DNA of 64,000 bases, taken from NCBI RefSeq assembly GCF_900447215.1, contig NZ_UFYA01000001.1:186001-250000 (forward strand), read 5' to 3'. Below the pieces are notes generated by a model. The model was not told the origin of the DNA and did no database searches. It worked only from the letters and a program-made list of their open reading frames with translations. Every line of letters begins with the position of its first letter. The first letter of the stretch is position 1. Made by a program: the position numbers and the translations under genes. Shown one piece after another: positions 37,472-47,718 of the stretch. Source of the DNA: Dermatophilus congolensis (GTDB lineage: Bacteria; Actinomycetota; Actinomycetes; Actinomycetales; Dermatophilaceae).

Positions 37472-37487
37472 TGTGATGTTCGTCACT
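37472..37487. promoter_or_regulatory. CRP/GlxR-like binding site
   Basis: TGTGA-TGTTCG-TCACT matches the CRP/GlxR consensus TGTGA-N6-TCACA at 9 of 10 positions. It lies in the 231-bp gap between the helicase and GNAT genes and could bring the downstream gene under cAMP-type control. Confidence 0.45.
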
Positions 37488-37672
37488 TTGGGTTGTGTGT
37501 ATATGGTGCGCTGGTCCGTGTTGTGAAGGCGCGACGTACTAGGTGAACGGTCGTTTCCTGTACGTATGTATAGATTCCGCTGAATCTGTGAAATGCCCAC
37601 TACGTGGAATCGAAATCAATCCATATGCCTGTGAGGCTGACTTGGCCGGTCAGGGGGCCTAATGTGGGTCGG

Positions 37673-38245
37673 GTGAGACAGTTGGACATCAAGTTCGTTG
37701 CTGTCGGCCCCTCTGAAGCGGAGCAGCTTCGCCGGGTGTGGCTCGACATGCTCGCCGAAGCACCAGGCGTTTATGCCGAGACCCTGGATGAAGCGCTCGC
37801 CTGTGGCGACGCAGACTGGGTGGCGCGTGCCCGTGAGTTCACGCGCTGGGGCGCCGCGGCTTTTGCTGCCGTGGATTCCCATGGCAGATTTGTTGGTTTT
37901 GTGTCCGGATATGTGGACCGTGAAGGTGAAGAACGCCTGGGGCAAGTTGCCTTCCTTCACGTTGTTCGTGAGCCTGGCGCACCCACAGGAGACGTGGCCG
38001 CTGCGTTGATCGCGCGCTTGTCTGAATGGATGCGTGACCACTGGGTCTCGAACGTGTTTATGTCAGTTCGGGAAGAAAGCCGATGCGCTGACCTCCTGCG
38101 CAGTGCCGGGTTCGTTGAAACCGGGACGCGCCGTGTGGACACTCTGGATGAAGAATTCGACGAGATCGAGTTCGTCTGCCCGTTGTGGGATCCGCTGAGC
38201 GTGGAAGCAATGCGATCCACAGTGTTCGCCCTCGGTGTCGCTTAG
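37673..38245 (+). CDS. GNAT-family N-acetyltransferase
   Basis: About 190 residues from the GTG at 37673; in-frame starts at 37604 and 37625 add an unconvincing leader. The GNAT fold is visible: VWLDMLAEAPGVYAETLDEA, the FVGFVSGYVD strand, LGQVAFLHVVREPGAPTGDVAAALIARL (acetyl-CoA loop region) and SADLLRSAGFVETGTRR-like C-terminal motif (ADLLRSAGFVETG). The substrate is unknown. Confidence 0.7.
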   Translation: MRQLDIKFVAVGPSEAEQLRRVWLDMLAEAPGVYAETLDEALACGDADWVARAREFTRWGAAAFAAVDSHGRFVGFVSGYVDREGEERLGQVAFLHVVREPGAPTGDVAAALIARLSEWMRDHWVSNVFMSVREESRCADLLRSAGFVETGTRRVDTLDEEFDEIEFVCPLWDPLSVEAMRSTVFALGVA

Positions 38246-38371
38246 TAAGTGAATACCCGCCCTTGTGGGTAAAGCATGACCAAGGATGTCTTCGACACTC
38301 TGTGGAGTCGGTACGGTTGTGGCGGTTGCTAGTTCGTCCCCCGTACAGCCCCCTGTGAGGAGATCCTTTCG

Positions 38372-40834
38372 ATGAACGTCACCGGTACGTACCGTCTCCA
38401 GCTGAACGCCGATTTCGGGTTCGCGGACGCGGAGGCTGTGGTGCCGTACCTGGCCGCCCTAGGTGTGTCTCACCTGTACCTGTCGCCTGTGTTGCAGGCT
38501 GCGCAAGGGTCGATGCATGGCTACGACGTGGTGGACCACAGCCGTGTCAACGCGGAGCTGGGTGGTCGAGAAGCACTCGAGTCTTTAGCCGCTGCTGCGC
38601 ACGAACGCGGGTTAGGCGTCATCGTGGATGTAGTTCCTAACCACATGGCATTCGTGGCCCCCGAAAGCGCTAACAAGCCGCTATGGGAAGTGCTGCGCGA
38701 TGGGCGTGACGCCCCGACAGCAGAGTGGTTCGACATCGACTGGCGTGTTGGCGGCGGCCGTCTAGGACTACCAATTCTTGGCGATGACCTACCCGCTGTT
38801 CTGCAAGCGCAAGAAATCACGCTCGACCGGGTGGAACTTCCTTGCACAGATAGCCGCGCCGAATGGGTAATCCGTTACTTCGACCATGTACTTCCTATCG
38901 CGTTGGGCACCGAAGGTGAGGCCTGGCCAGGGTGCGCAGATCCAGAAATCGTGGGGGCGGTGCTGGACCGTCAGCACTATCGCCTCGCAAGTTGGCGCGA
39001 CAAAGACAGCGTCCTGAACTATCGCCGCTTCTTCGAAGTGGACGGGCTCATCGCAGTGCGAGTTGAGATCAAAGAAGTCTTCGACGCCACCCATGCTCTC
39101 CTGCTCGAGCTACATAAAGCCGGCGTGATTGATGGGTTCCGCATCGACCATCCGGACGGTTTGGCAGACCCAGAGCAATACCTCAACAACCTGGCTGCAG
39201 CCACAAAACGCGGCACCCCCATCTTCGTAGAGAAGATCATCGAAGGCAGCGAAGTTCTGCCCGAAAAGTGGAAATGTGCCGGCACCACCGGATATGACGG
39301 GCTGCGAGTAGTGCAAGCCGCACTAGTCGACACAGCCGCCGAGGCAGTCATCACCCAGCAGTGGCGTGCCAGTGGCGGTGATGAAGACCTCGCCGGCGCT
39401 TCCGAAGCAGCCAAACGCCAGGTGGTAGCCCAATCACTTGGCCCAGAACTGGAACGGTTAACGCGCCGTGCACGTGAGGTTCTCCCTGAGCGTGACCCCG
39501 AGCGTCTACGCGAGGCAATCGCTGAGCTGCTCGTTTCCGGTGAGGTGTACCGAGCCTACCTACGCGCGGACGAAAAACTCTCACCCGATGCACGGCGACG
39601 GTTGACCGAAGCGTTCTCCGCAGCACGAGCAAACCGACCCGATCTTGACGATGAGCTGGTGGCTCTTGTCCCACTGGCTGTGCCCGACGATGAATCCACT
39701 GCCCCGGCTATCGACTTCAGCGTCCGGTTACAGCAAACGTGGGGTCCGGTGATGGCTAAAGGCATCGAAGACACTCTGTTTTACCGCAATCACCGCTTGG
39801 TAGCTCTGAATGAGGTAGGTGGAGACCCCGATGACCTCGAACACGGCTCTGTCCAAAAACTGCACATCTGGGCCCAACATCAGGTGCTGAACTGGCCCGG
39901 CGGCATGACAACCCTGTCCACCCATGACACCAAGCGCAGCGAAGACGTACGCGCCCGCATTCTCGCTATTGCAGGTGACACCCAAGGGTGGGAAGAACTC
40001 TCTCGCTTGTCACGTGAATGTGCCCAGGAAATGGGCGTAGATATGCCAACAGCGCACCTGGTGTGGCAAACACTGGTCGGAGTCGGTGACATCGACCATG
40101 AACGCATCCAGGCGTACCTACAAAAAGCAGTACGTGAGGCGAAAGTACACACCTCCTGGGTCGACGGAGATGAAGAATACGAGCGCCGGATAGTCGAATT
40201 TGCAGACAAAGTGCGCTCAGGTGGTGCGCTGCATGAGGCCATTGAACGCATTGTTGAAAAAAACGCACAAGCAATCCGCGCCCACGTACTCGGAGCCAAA
40301 ACACTCCAGCTAACGATGCCTGGGGTACCTGACGTCTACCAAGGCTGCGAAGTGGTGAACCTGTCCCTGGTTGACCCAGACAACCGCCGCCCCGTGGACT
40401 ACGCTCGCCGCCTCGGGCTTCTCGAAGCACTCAATCGCCTAGGACTAGGAGAAACCCCCTCCCTCGACGAAGAAAAACTGCACGTCACCTCCCGGATACT
40501 CAAACTCCGTAAAGACGCCCCCGCCTTGTTTAATGGCAGCAGCAGCTACACGCCATTGACCACTAACAGTGAATTCGTTGTCGGGTTTGAACGATCCACC
40601 ACGGCAGGGCGCATCGCAGCAGCATTCGGGTGGGCCAAATCCCGCAACCTCGTGACAATTGTTTCCCGCGCACCCCAACGCCTAGAAGCTGCAGGAGGAT
40701 TTGGTGAGAGCACCGTGACACTGCCCGAAGGTACATGGCACGACGTGCTCACCGACGACATCACCTACGAAGGCGGCCACGTCCGACTCGCTGACCTTCT
40801 ACACCGCTTGCCCGTAGCAGTACTCGCCCAGTGA
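38372..40834 (+). CDS. treY: Malto-oligosyltrehalose synthase
   Basis: 820 residues of GH13. N-terminal YRLQLNADFGF and YLAALGVSHLYLSPV, then DVVPNHMAF, GFRIDHPDGLADP (nucleophile Asp), FVEKI (acid Glu) and STHDTKRSEDVRARI are all diagnostic of TreY. It converts the reducing-end alpha-1,4 bond of maltodextrins to the trehalose alpha,alpha-1,1 bond. GGAG lies 11 bp before the ATG. treZ follows after 13 bp; treX/glgX is not in the window. Confidence 0.95.
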   Translation: MNVTGTYRLQLNADFGFADAEAVVPYLAALGVSHLYLSPVLQAAQGSMHGYDVVDHSRVNAELGGREALESLAAAAHERGLGVIVDVVPNHMAFVAPESANKPLWEVLRDGRDAPTAEWFDIDWRVGGGRLGLPILGDDLPAVLQAQEITLDRVELPCTDSRAEWVIRYFDHVLPIALGTEGEAWPGCADPEIVGAVLDRQHYRLASWRDKDSVLNYRRFFEVDGLIAVRVEIKEVFDATHALLLELHKAGVIDGFRIDHPDGLADPEQYLNNLAAATKRGTPIFVEKIIEGSEVLPEKWKCAGTTGYDGLRVVQAALVDTAAEAVITQQWRASGGDEDLAGASEAAKRQVVAQSLGPELERLTRRAREVLPERDPERLREAIAELLVSGEVYRAYLRADEKLSPDARRRLTEAFSAARANRPDLDDELVALVPLAVPDDESTAPAIDFSVRLQQTWGPVMAKGIEDTLFYRNHRLVALNEVGGDPDDLEHGSVQKLHIWAQHQVLNWPGGMTTLSTHDTKRSEDVRARILAIAGDTQGWEELSRLSRECAQEMGVDMPTAHLVWQTLVGVGDIDHERIQAYLQKAVREAKVHTSWVDGDEEYERRIVEFADKVRSGGALHEAIERIVEKNAQAIRAHVLGAKTLQLTMPGVPDVYQGCEVVNLSLVDPDNRRPVDYARRLGLLEALNRLGLGETPSLDEEKLHVTSRILKLRKDAPALFNGSSSYTPLTTNSEFVVGFERSTTAGRIAAAFGWAKSRNLVTIVSRAPQRLEAAGGFGESTVTLPEGTWHDVLTDDITYEGGHVRLADLLHRLPVAVLAQ

Positions 40835-40847
40835 GACTCCACAGAAC

Positions 40848-42818
40848 ATGACACACGAACCCACCTCAATCGCTTCCCTGAACCTTCCCATCGACCTGTC
40901 TGCAAACCTCCCGGAGAACAAGGCCGACATGAGCGACGCCGTCTCCGACATACGTATGCGCACATTCGAGGTATGGGCACCCAACGCCTCAGAAAGCGTC
41001 GACCTCGTGCTACGCGGCGAGCGAGTACCGATGCAACGCAACATCACCGAAGGCTCCTATGCACACATGTGGTCAGTGCGCGCCCAAGCGGCCGTGGGAG
41101 AAATGTACGGATTCGTCGTTGATGACGGTCAAGCACGCCTAGATCCGCGAGGATTACGCCTCCCCGATGGGCCTCACGGCCTATCCCTGGTCTACGACCA
41201 CAACTTCACCTGGACAGACACCGACTGGTCCGGAGTCGAACTGGACCGCGCCGTCTTCTACGAAATGCACGTTGGCACATTCACCCCCGGACGCACCTTT
41301 GATGCAGCCATCGAACGCCTCGACCACCTCGTCGACCTGGGGGTAGACATCGTCGAAGTCATGCCCATAGCCTCATTCCCCGGCGACTACGGGTGGGGAT
41401 ACGACGGCGTGGCCCTCTATGCAGTACACGAACCCTATGGCGGCCCAGACGGATTCAAACGATTCGTCGACGCAGCCCACGCCCGCGGCCTGGGAGTGTG
41501 CCTCGACGTCGTTTACAACCACCTCGGCCCAGACGGCAACTACCTCGGCGAATTCGGCCCCTACTTCACCGACAAACACCACACCCCATGGGGATGGGCC
41601 CTCAACACCGATGGCCCCCACTCCGATGCAGTACGCCGATACATCATCGACAACGCAACCATGTGGCTACGCGACTTCCACGTCGATGCGCTACGCCTCG
41701 ACGCAGTCCACGAAATCCATGACGAACGAGCCCTCTCCCTCCTGGAAGAACTCTCCACAGCCGTGGAACAGCTCTCCCAGGAACTAGGCCGCCCCCTACT
41801 ACTCATCGCCGAAAGCGACCGCAACGACCCCGCCACCGTCACCCCCCCAACCCACGGAGGACTCGGACTAGCCGGGCAATGGGCAGACGATGTCCATCAC
41901 GCCCTCCATGTCGCCCTCACCGGAGAAACACAGGGATACTACGGCGACTTCGCCGGACCTCACTGGCTACCCAGAGCCATGCGCCGACCCTTCCGCCACG
42001 ACGGCTGCTGGTCCTCCTTCCGCGGACGCACCCACGGACGCCCTATCGACCCGGAAACCGTCTCCGGCGAAGCATTCATCGTTTCTCTTCAAACCCACGA
42101 CCAGGTTGGCAACCGCGCCACCGGAGACCGGCTCTGCGCCAACATCGGTCATGACCGCCTCCGCCTGGGCGCAGCCCTACTACTCACCAGCCCCTACACA
42201 CCCATGCTGTTCATGGGCGAAGAATGGGGCGCATCCACCCCGTGGCAATACTTCACCGACCACGTCGACGAAGAACTCCAAGAAGCAGTCCGTCAAGGAC
42301 GCCGCCAAGAATTCGCCGCACACGGATGGGACGAAGCACAAGTCCCCGACCCCGGCGCATATTCCACCCTGGAAAACTCCACCCTGAACTGGGAGGAACG
42401 CAGCAATGGCGAACACGAATCCCTGCTCCGCTGGTACAAAGCACTCTTGGCTCTGAGGAGCAGCCGTCGAGAACTGCGCGCCGGAAACCTCGCCGACGTC
42501 ACCATCACCGGCCCCGAAGGCACCCCCATCGGCTGCGGTCACGGACCAGCCACAACCGCTGACCCCACACCCCAAGACGCAGACACCACCACTGCCCTAG
42601 AACACGCCCGCCACAGCGGCCCAGGCGCCTTCGTCGTACACCGAGGCAGTCACCGCATCGCCGTCAATCTTGGCGCCCAGACCACTACCCTCCCACTCAA
42701 ACTCGACAACATCAACGCAGCCACCATCCTGCTGGCTTCGGACCCAACCATCTGCCTCACCGAGGACACCGTCACCCTCAAACCCGACGGCGTAGTGGTG
42801 GTCGGCCCGGCAGTCTGA
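40848..42818 (+). CDS. treZ: Malto-oligosyltrehalose trehalohydrolase
   Basis: Up to 656 residues; an internal ATG at 40929 (MSDAVSDIRMRTFEVWAPNA), with AAGG upstream, is an equally good start. N-terminal E-set domain, then GH13 motifs EMHVGTFTPGRTF, DVVYNHLGPDGNYL, ALRLDAVHEIHD, LLIAESDRND and LQTHDQVGNR. It releases trehalose from the product of TreY. The pair gives trehalose from glycogen for osmotic or desiccation protection. The middle of the C-terminal domain carries a Thr/Asp-rich insertion (about 565-585). Confidence 0.95.
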   Translation: MTHEPTSIASLNLPIDLSANLPENKADMSDAVSDIRMRTFEVWAPNASESVDLVLRGERVPMQRNITEGSYAHMWSVRAQAAVGEMYGFVVDDGQARLDPRGLRLPDGPHGLSLVYDHNFTWTDTDWSGVELDRAVFYEMHVGTFTPGRTFDAAIERLDHLVDLGVDIVEVMPIASFPGDYGWGYDGVALYAVHEPYGGPDGFKRFVDAAHARGLGVCLDVVYNHLGPDGNYLGEFGPYFTDKHHTPWGWALNTDGPHSDAVRRYIIDNATMWLRDFHVDALRLDAVHEIHDERALSLLEELSTAVEQLSQELGRPLLLIAESDRNDPATVTPPTHGGLGLAGQWADDVHHALHVALTGETQGYYGDFAGPHWLPRAMRRPFRHDGCWSSFRGRTHGRPIDPETVSGEAFIVSLQTHDQVGNRATGDRLCANIGHDRLRLGAALLLTSPYTPMLFMGEEWGASTPWQYFTDHVDEELQEAVRQGRRQEFAAHGWDEAQVPDPGAYSTLENSTLNWEERSNGEHESLLRWYKALLALRSSRRELRAGNLADVTITGPEGTPIGCGHGPATTADPTPQDADTTTALEHARHSGPGAFVVHRGSHRIAVNLGAQTTTLPLKLDNINAATILLASDPTICLTEDTVTLKPDGVVVVGPAV

Positions 42819-42819
42819 C

Positions 42820-43452
42820 ATGAGCCAAGACAACAACCGCCGATTCCACAAACCCGCAAAACTATCGAGCGAGGCCTTTGACTCCTTCACTCAAGACGAG
42901 CTCGACCCCGCTATCGTCTCTGCCATCGCGCACGACACGGCCGCTGCCCTCGTGCGCGCTGGCAGAGAAGCAACCGACCCCGCCACCACAACACGCCTCG
43001 TCGGCCTCATCGATGAGATCGGCATCGAAATCGTCGCCGAGCTCTGGGCAGGACAAGCAGCCCGATCACTGCCCGGAGCGCTATGGCGCCTCTACGCACT
43101 CAAAGAATGGATCCGCCGCGACCCCATCGGTGCATCCACCGAATACCGCGAAGGATTGCGCTTCGCTGACGTAGCTGCAGTGGTAGCAGGAGTGGCCTGC
43201 CCGCCAGGCCCTGAAGAACTGCGCACCATGATCGACAGCATCCTGCGCGGAGTCTTCGACGGTGATCTAGCTATGGCACTACACCGTGCTGGTGCCTTCT
43301 GCCGAGTCATCGCTGCCGGCCGCGCCGCCCACCTAACCCACGAAGACCCCAACGATTCGCGCAAACACGCCGACCAAGCCGCCGCCATGCTTAACACCGG
43401 CGAAGATCTGGACAGCTGCGCCGGTATGTGGCGCCGAGGCGACCTCGTCTAA
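42820..43452 (+). CDS. Conserved hypothetical protein downstream of treZ
   Basis: 210 residues, mainly helical, soluble, with no signal peptide. Recognisable features: EIVAELWAGQAARSLPGALWRLYALKEW (long amphipathic helix) and a C-terminal ADQAAAMLNTGEDLDSCAGMWRRGDLV. It starts directly after the treZ stop, so it is part of the trehalose operon. I recognise no family. The neighbours suggest a role connected with trehalose or glycogen turnover, but this is weak. Confidence 0.65.
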   Translation: MSQDNNRRFHKPAKLSSEAFDSFTQDELDPAIVSAIAHDTAAALVRAGREATDPATTTRLVGLIDEIGIEIVAELWAGQAARSLPGALWRLYALKEWIRRDPIGASTEYREGLRFADVAAVVAGVACPPGPEELRTMIDSILRGVFDGDLAMALHRAGAFCRVIAAGRAAHLTHEDPNDSRKHADQAAAMLNTGEDLDSCAGMWRRGDLV

Positions 43453-43507
43453 GAACACAACAGAACCACCCAAAAACCAATCCACGAGCTCACGAAATCT
43501 AGATCCC

Positions 43508-43529
43508 GTTCACCATGTGTTCACCTAGG
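43508..43529 (+). promoter_or_regulatory. PHO box (RegX3/PhoP-type direct repeats) upstream of pstS
   Basis: Two exact GTTCACC units lie 11 bp apart (GTTCACCATGT then GTTCACCTAGG), the canonical actinobacterial PHO-box pattern. It sits 171 bp before the pstS start, in the gap after the trehalose operon. The matching regulator gene, regX3, is at 61.9 kb. Phosphate-starvation induction of pstSCAB follows from this. Confidence 0.8.
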
Positions 43530-43699
43530 TACCTCTCTCACGTCACCCATCCCCACGTATCTTCAAGACGTATTGCGATGCCGGATGGTGCTCACTGACA
43601 TACCCAGGAGGCGACTGCCCAAGGAATACCCCTTGCCTCCATCCGCACCACTCGGCTGTGCATACACCGACCCACAGCCATCAGAGAGGCACCCTCGAA

Positions 43700-44797
43700 G
43701 TGAAATTCGCCCACCTTCGCCGCACCCTCGCCGTGACAACACTCATTGCCTTAGCTGCCACCGTGGTCGCATGCAGCGCAAACGGGTCTAAAGCGACAAG
43801 CGGTAACGGCGCAGGTGTCAGCGGCAGCATCGCTGGTGCCGGAGCCAGCTCCCAGCAAGCAGCTGTCGCCGCATGGAAAGTCGGATTCGAAAGCGACAAC
43901 CCCAACTCCACTATCAACTACGATCCAGTTGGATCCGGTGGTGGGCGAACCCAGTTCCTTAACGGTGGAGTTCAATTCGCTGGCTCGGACGCCTACCTAA
44001 AAAAAGAAGAGCTCGCCAAAGTCACCACCGCATGCACACGAGGCGAACTCATCGAAGCGCCGGTTTACATTTCGCCCATCGCTGTTGCCTACCGGATCTC
44101 AGGCATCACTGACCTGCAACTGTCCGCTCCCGTCATTGCTGACATCTTCTCTGGCAACATCACTAAATGGAACGACCCCAAGATCATCGCCGACAACCCC
44201 GGCAAAACCATGCCCGACTTAACCATCACCCCCGTGCATCGCTCCGATGAGTCAGGCACCACCCAAAACTTCACCGACTACCTCAACAAAGCCGCCCCCC
44301 AACAATGGCCACACAAACCCCACGGCAGCTGGCCCCTCAAAGGCGGCGAAGCAGCCAAAGGAACTGCTGGCGTCGTACAAGCCATCAAAGCTGGTGACGG
44401 AACCATTGGCTATGCCGACGAATCACAAGTCGCGGATCTAGGTAAAGCCAAAGTAAAAGTCGGCAGCGAATACGTCGCCATTTCTGCCGAAGCCGCAACC
44501 AAAATCATCGACAGCTCACCCATCGCAGCCGGACGTCCCCAGTACTCCCACGCACTTGACATCAAACGAGACACCACCGAGGCCGGGAACTATCCCATCG
44601 TGCTTACCTCGTACGCCCTGGCCTGCACCAAATACAAAGACAAACAAACAGCCGAGCTCGTCAAAAGCTGGCTCACCTACATCTTCTCCGAAGACGGACA
44701 AAAAGCTGCTCAACAGTCCGCCGGGTCAGCCCCCATCTCTAACAAAACCCGCGAAGCAGCCATGAAAGGTATCAACGCGATTACCGCCGCGAAATGA
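43700..44797 (+). CDS. pstS: Phosphate-binding lipoprotein PstS
   Basis: 365 residues from the GTG at 43700 (GAGAGG upstream); frames from 43658 are too long at the N-terminus. Signal peptide MKFAHLRRTLAV..., lipobox TVVAC with Cys near residue 22. Phosphate-site motifs: GAGASSQQAAVAAW, DPVGSGGGRTQFLNGGVQFAGSDA and RSDESGTTQNFTDYL. It captures phosphate outside the membrane for PstCAB. Confidence 0.95.
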   Translation: MKFAHLRRTLAVTTLIALAATVVACSANGSKATSGNGAGVSGSIAGAGASSQQAAVAAWKVGFESDNPNSTINYDPVGSGGGRTQFLNGGVQFAGSDAYLKKEELAKVTTACTRGELIEAPVYISPIAVAYRISGITDLQLSAPVIADIFSGNITKWNDPKIIADNPGKTMPDLTITPVHRSDESGTTQNFTDYLNKAAPQQWPHKPHGSWPLKGGEAAKGTAGVVQAIKAGDGTIGYADESQVADLGKAKVKVGSEYVAISAEAATKIIDSSPIAAGRPQYSHALDIKRDTTEAGNYPIVLTSYALACTKYKDKQTAELVKSWLTYIFSEDGQKAAQQSAGSAPISNKTREAAMKGINAITAAK

Positions 44798-44856
44798 ACT
44801 GAGCGCGTTGCTGCACCACCACAATAACGTCACATCACGCCAGGAAAGAGAGCACT

Positions 44857-45795
44857 GTGACCACGCATACAGCGGGACCTCCCAAAGCTGTCACGCGACC
44901 CGGCGACAGGATCTTCGCAGGCCTAACTCTGGGCTCTGGTTGGGCGATCCTGGCGATCCTCGCTGGGGTGGCAACATTCTTGATCTGGCAAGCTTTGCCT
45001 GCCGTCACTGCTTCTCCTGAAGATGTGCGCGGAGGCCATGGACTCATCGCCTACATCGCGCCTCTCCTCTTCGGCACCATCGTTTCAGCGACCATCGCCG
45101 TCCTCATTGCAGTGCCCTTGTCAGTGGGAATCTCTCTCTTTATCTCTCACTATGCCCCCAGACGCCTCGCTGTTTTCCTGGGATATCTCATCGATCTACT
45201 CGCAGCTGTCCCCAGCCTTGTGTACGGCCTATGGGGCCTATCAGTTCTGGCCCCAGCTACCGTCCCGCTAGGCATGTGGCTCACCAAAAATTTCGGCTGG
45301 ATACCTTTCTTTGCAGGAACTCCCAGCGCTACGGGGCGCACCATGTTCACCGTTGGGGTTGTTTTGGCGGTCATGATATTGCCGATCATGACCGCCACCA
45401 TGCGGGAAATCTTTCTCCAAACCCCCCGACTGCATGAGGAGGCCGCGCTAGCTCTGGGGGCTACGCGCTGGGAAATGATCTGTATGGCTGTGTTCCCCTT
45501 CGGGCGTTCTGGCATGGTTTCGGCCACGATGCTCGGCCTGGGGCGCGCGTTGGGCGAAACCATGGCGGTTGCCATGATCCTTTCTCCCAGCGTCGACTAC
45601 ACCGCTCGCATCCTTACCTCTTCGAATCCCGGCACCATCGCAGCTGACATCGCACTTAATTTCCCTGAAGTCAGTGGGTTGGATTCAAACACTCTCATTG
45701 CAGCTGGTCTTGCGCTTTTCGCTCTCACTTTGACTGTCAATACGGTGGCCCGTTGGGTTGTATCCCGCACAAGCAAGTTCTCAGGAGCCAATTGA
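44857..45795 (+). CDS. pstC: Phosphate ABC transporter permease PstC
   Basis: 312 residues, GTG start with GAAAGAG upstream. Six helices; the cytoplasmic EAA loop reads LHEEAALALGATRWEMICMAVFPFGRSGM, and GRALGETMAVAMIL follows. Together with PstA it forms the phosphate channel. Its stop shares one base with the pstA start. Confidence 0.95.
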   Translation: MTTHTAGPPKAVTRPGDRIFAGLTLGSGWAILAILAGVATFLIWQALPAVTASPEDVRGGHGLIAYIAPLLFGTIVSATIAVLIAVPLSVGISLFISHYAPRRLAVFLGYLIDLLAAVPSLVYGLWGLSVLAPATVPLGMWLTKNFGWIPFFAGTPSATGRTMFTVGVVLAVMILPIMTATMREIFLQTPRLHEEAALALGATRWEMICMAVFPFGRSGMVSATMLGLGRALGETMAVAMILSPSVDYTARILTSSNPGTIAADIALNFPEVSGLDSNTLIAAGLALFALTLTVNTVARWVVSRTSKFSGAN

Positions 45796-46895
45796 TGTCC
45801 ATCACTGCAGATAACGTCGGCACGCGCTCCAGCAGTAGAAATAGCCTCAGCGCAGGTCAACTCAGGCCACTCGGGCGTTACGGCATTCTCGCTGCCGCCA
45901 TCATGGTGGGAATACTCGCAGCCGTGTCCCTGGGGTGGTTTGATCAGGGGGGCCTCAATGTCATGGAGATGTTTGGGCTGGTTACTCTCACCGGCCTGTG
46001 CTATATCACTGCGGTAGCGATCGTCTCTACCTGTATCGAGGGACGCCGGCAAGCTGTAGACCGCATTGCCACAGCGTGCGTCATTACATTCTTCCTACTG
46101 GCGCTTATCCCCTTGGTCTCCCTGCTTTGGACCGTGACTCAGCAAGGTCTGACTCGACTGGATCCAGCCTTTTTCACTGAGTCAATGCGTGGTGTTTTCG
46201 GCGGTGGTGGCGGTGCAGTGCATGCAGTGGTCGGAACCTTCATCGTCACTGCTATTTCCACGGTTATTTCCGTACCTGTGGGGGTCCTTACGGCTATTTA
46301 TCTTGTCGAATACGGAAATAACAACCGTCTGTCACGTGCATTAACGTTTTTCGTTGATGTCATGACCGGGATTCCCTCGATCGTTGCGGGACTTTTCGCC
46401 TACGCTCTTTTCGCCCTCTTGATGGGGCCAGGGGCTCGGGCTGGCATCATCGGTGCAGCTGCCTTGTGTATCCTCATGATCCCTATAGTGGTGCGCAATA
46501 CCGAGGAAATGCTCAGAATTGTTCCCAGTGAGCTTCGTGAAGCCGCATATGCGCTGGGTGTGCCTAAATGGTTGACTATCGTAAAAGTGGTTCTTCGAAC
46601 TGCAATTGCAGGCATAGCTACAGGTGTCACTATCGCCATTGCTCGTATCATTGGCGAAACGGCACCTCTTCTTGTCACTATTGGAATTACAACTTCGGTT
46701 AACTGGAATCCATTTTCTGGCCGTATGGCGGTATTGCCAGTCTTCTCTTACTACCAGTATATGAATCCGGGTGTACCTCCGCAGCCTTATATTGATCGAG
46801 CGTGGACTGCGGCTCTTCTTCTTATGATTATCGTGATGGCCCTTAATTTGGTTGCTCGTTGGGTCTCTCACGTATTCGCCCCTAAGGCCCGCTGA
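45795..46895 (+). CDS. pstA: Phosphate ABC transporter permease PstA
   Basis: 366 residues from the ATG at 45795 (AGGAG 10 bp upstream), sharing the final A of the pstC stop. Helices near 25-55 and 55-100 form a longer N-terminal part than usual (common in actinobacteria). They are followed by the permease core with GVLTAIYLVEYG, DVMTGIPSIVAGLFAY and the EAA loop LREAAYALGVPKWLTIVKVVL. Confidence 0.95.
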   Translation: MSITADNVGTRSSSRNSLSAGQLRPLGRYGILAAAIMVGILAAVSLGWFDQGGLNVMEMFGLVTLTGLCYITAVAIVSTCIEGRRQAVDRIATACVITFFLLALIPLVSLLWTVTQQGLTRLDPAFFTESMRGVFGGGGGAVHAVVGTFIVTAISTVISVPVGVLTAIYLVEYGNNNRLSRALTFFVDVMTGIPSIVAGLFAYALFALLMGPGARAGIIGAAALCILMIPIVVRNTEEMLRIVPSELREAAYALGVPKWLTIVKVVLRTAIAGIATGVTIAIARIIGETAPLLVTIGITTSVNWNPFSGRMAVLPVFSYYQYMNPGVPPQPYIDRAWTAALLLMIIVMALNLVARWVSHVFAPKAR

Positions 46896-46922
46896 CGCGG
46901 ACGAGTAAAAGGACTGATCGAC

Positions 46923-47702
46923 GTGTCATATGCCATCGAGGTTTCTAACCTAAACATCTACTACTCAAAGTTCCTCGCTGTTCATGATGTCAATGTCAAT
47001 ATTCATGCTCGTGCAGTGACTGCTCTCATTGGCCCCTCGGGATGCGGTAAGTCAACCTTTTTGAGATCACTTAACCGAATGCATGAGGCCATTCCGGGTG
47101 CTTACTGTGAAGGTCAGGTTCTTGTCGATGGGGAGAATCTCTACGGCAAAGGAGTTGATCCGGTTTCTGTGCGACGCAAGGTTGGCATGGTTTTCCAGAA
47201 ACCTACGCCGTTTCCTACAATGTCTATTTATGACAATGTGCTTGCTGGGTATCGACTGAATAATCGACGCCTATCTAAAGTGGACGCAGATGATTTGGTT
47301 GAGGAATCTTTGCGCGGTGCGAACTTGTGGACCGAGGTGAAGGATCGTCTGGGGCGTTCTGGTGCAGGACTTTCGGGTGGTCAACAGCAGCGTCTTTGTA
47401 TTGCGCGAACTATTGCAGTTAAGCCGGACATTGTTCTGATGGATGAGCCTTGTTCTGCTTTGGATCCCATCTCCACTCTTGCTGTTGAAGACTTAATGCA
47501 TGAGTTGAAGGAAAACTACACGATCGTTATCGTTACGCATAACATGCAGCAAGCTGCGCGTGTGAGTGACAAGACGGGGTTCTTTAATCTAGTTGGCGTT
47601 GGTCAGGGTGGTCATTTAGTGGAGTTTGATGACACACAGAAAGTCTTCAATAATCCAGCGCATAAAGAGACTGAAGATTATGTATCGGGGCGTTTCGGTT
47701 AA
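46923..47702 (+). CDS. pstB: Phosphate ABC transporter ATPase PstB
   Basis: 259 residues, GTG start with AAAGGA upstream. Walker A GPSGCGKS (about 37-44), signature LSGGQQQR, Walker [14 protein letters not shown] and H-loop [13 protein letters not shown]. The tail [13 protein letters not shown] is typical of PstB. Its codons are less GC-biased than those of neighbouring genes. Confidence 0.97.
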   Translation: MSYAIEVSNLNIYYSKFLAVHDVNVNIHARAVTALIGPSGCGKSTFLRSLNRMHEAIPGAYCEGQVLVDGENLYGKGVDPVSVRRKVGMVFQKPTPFPTMSIYDNVLAGYRLNNRRLSKVDADDLVEESLRGANLWTEVKDRLGRSGAGLSGGQQQRLCIARTIAVKPDIVLMDEPCSALDPISTLAVEDLMHELKENYTIVIVTHNMQQAARVSDKTGFFNLVGVGQGGHLVEFDDTQKVFNNPAHKETEDYVSGRFG

Positions 47703-47718
47703 GTCGCTATCTGGGATA

